This document shows, in pieces, positions 52,907 to 53,304 of a DNA stretch of 53,304 bases. This DNA comes from Lentisphaerae bacterium GWF2_38_69. Lineage in GTDB: Bacteria > Verrucomicrobiota > Lentisphaeria > Victivallales > GWF2-38-69. Position numbers and translations under genes: made by a program. The DNA lies in contig MHBE01000061.1 of the NCBI GenBank assembly GCA_001803205.1, positions 1-53,304 on the forward strand, given 5' to 3'. Position 1 is the first letter of the stretch, and the number at the start of each line of letters is the position of its first letter. The notes beneath the pieces were generated by a model. It worked only from the letters and a program-made list of their open reading frames with translations, searched no databases and had not been told where the DNA came from.

Positions 52907-53140
52907 ATGATTGCAGTATTCAATGACATGAATGTTATGAAAGATGAAACTATTAACGAATTAGACTTTACAGAAGTAATTGCCTGGATGCACAAAGAAC
53001 AGAAGCTTAGGATTAATGTTAATTATGATGTCGAAGAAGACAAGCTTAACTACTATGATTGCAATACAAAGAAATATAAGCCTATGAATCAAATGGAGAT
53101 AGCAGCTCCTTATGCTATGAAATACTTAAAAGGAAGGTGA
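52907..53140 (+). CDS. hypothetical protein (77 aa)
   Basis: Not recognised. Small acidic protein, for example LDFTEVIAWMHKEQKL and NVNYDVEEDKLNYYDC, ending AMKYLKGR. No signal peptide or membrane segment. A very good ribosome site (TGGAGG, eight bases before ATG) supports expression. It starts a run of closely packed short genes to the window edge. Confidence 0.6.
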   Translation: MIAVFNDMNVMKDETINELDFTEVIAWMHKEQKLRINVNYDVEEDKLNYYDCNTKKYKPMNQMEIAAPYAMKYLKGR

Positions 53141-53141
53141 A

Positions 53142-53219
53142 GTGATATATTGGCAGTGGAAGGATGAAGAAATAATGATGATGATGTTATTGGATTTCAG
53201 GTATAAAGAAGAGAGGTAA
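53142..53219 (+). CDS. possible 25-aa ORF
   Basis: GTG start directly behind AGGAAGG and one base after the previous stop. The peptide is VIYWQWKDEEI plus a Met-rich middle and FRYKEER. The tight spacing suggests translation; the function is unknown and the call is tentative. Confidence 0.3.
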   Translation: MIYWQWKDEEIMMMMLLDFRYKEER

Positions 53220-53227
53220 GATAAAAA

Positions 53228-53304
53228 ATGGATAGAAAAATGAATATAGTTCCATTCGTAATCAGCATAATTATATTGGCATTAGCAGTATTTATTAAAT
53301 TTCC
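53228..53304 (+). CDS. membrane protein, partial (runs off window)
   Basis: ATG 53228 preceded by AGAGG. The first 25 residues are a short charged start and one hydrophobic segment (IVPFVISIIILALAVFIKF). The rest lies outside the window. Confidence 0.5.
   Translation, partial: MDRKMNIVPFVISIIILALAVFIKF

Noticed and set aside
1-53304. CRISPR arrays
   Set aside because: No regularly spaced direct repeats and no cas-like proteins anywhere in the window.

Overview
This is a 53.3 kb AT-rich bacterial segment. lpxA and lipobox lipoproteins indicate a Gram-negative (diderm) cell. Oxygen-sensitive glycyl-radical chemistry for 4-hydroxyphenylacetate indicates an anaerobe. RNase Y with a YmdB-type phosphodiesterase, DapL-type lysine synthesis, a DUF3568 lipoprotein and several RhuM/ORF6N proteins would suit a PVC-group relative (for example Lentisphaerota) or a related candidate phylum. 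That placement is inference; no rRNA or other marker here settles it.

Layout. (1) 1-24.6 kb, all on the plus strand: a tyrosine-to-p-cresol locus split in two. hpdB (4-hydroxyphenylacetate decarboxylase large subunit) lies at the left edge. Its small subunit hpdC, its activase hpdA, an aromatic-type aminotransferase and an anion permease lie at 20.2-23.9 kb, followed by a HAD phosphatase. The 17.4 kb between hpdB and hpdC is an accessory/defence island. It holds a REP-associated transposase with a REP pair inside its own gene, an SNF2 helicase with a SWIM zinc-finger partner, a RhuM-Fic protein, a type I restriction locus whose hsdR has lost its nuclease domain, a Fic protein with an operator-like inverted repeat, hsdM, hsdS, a two-gene candidate abortive-infection unit (membrane/helical-repeat protein plus Abi_C protein), a second RhuM, and several gene relics. 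(2) 24.6-26.1 kb: two exported proteins of unknown function. (3) 26.2-32.4 kb, minus strand: rarA, rny, ymdB-like, an orphan ATP-cone gene and cysS. (4) 32.7-39.7 kb, plus strand: an RsmB-type methyltransferase, an atpD relic, a small membrane protein, a metallo-beta-lactamase-fold hydrolase, a DUF3568 lipoprotein, a hairpin-rich intergenic region, dapL, an Nfu-type scaffold, HPr, nusB and ftsY. (5) 39.7-43.4 kb, minus strand: a lipoprotein, two RNA methyltransferases and nagA. (6) 43.4-43.9 kb: a probable replication origin with phased DnaA-box-like sites, then dnaA, lpxA, rhomboid protease, queA and the methyl-cycle set metK / PfkB kinase / ahcY. (7) 51.8-53.3 kb: tRNA-Leu(UAA), then an ORF6N protein and small unknown genes.

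The most unusual signal is a set of three perfect odd-length palindromes inside the coding sequences of the two RhuM genes (both 13-1-13) and the ORF6N gene (10-1-10). Each begins at codon 66-69, in the variable stretch between the N-terminal DNA-binding-like part and the next conserved motif. The palindrome sequences differ but the position and single-base centre are the same. This looks like a conserved architectural feature rather than chance. I know of no description of it.
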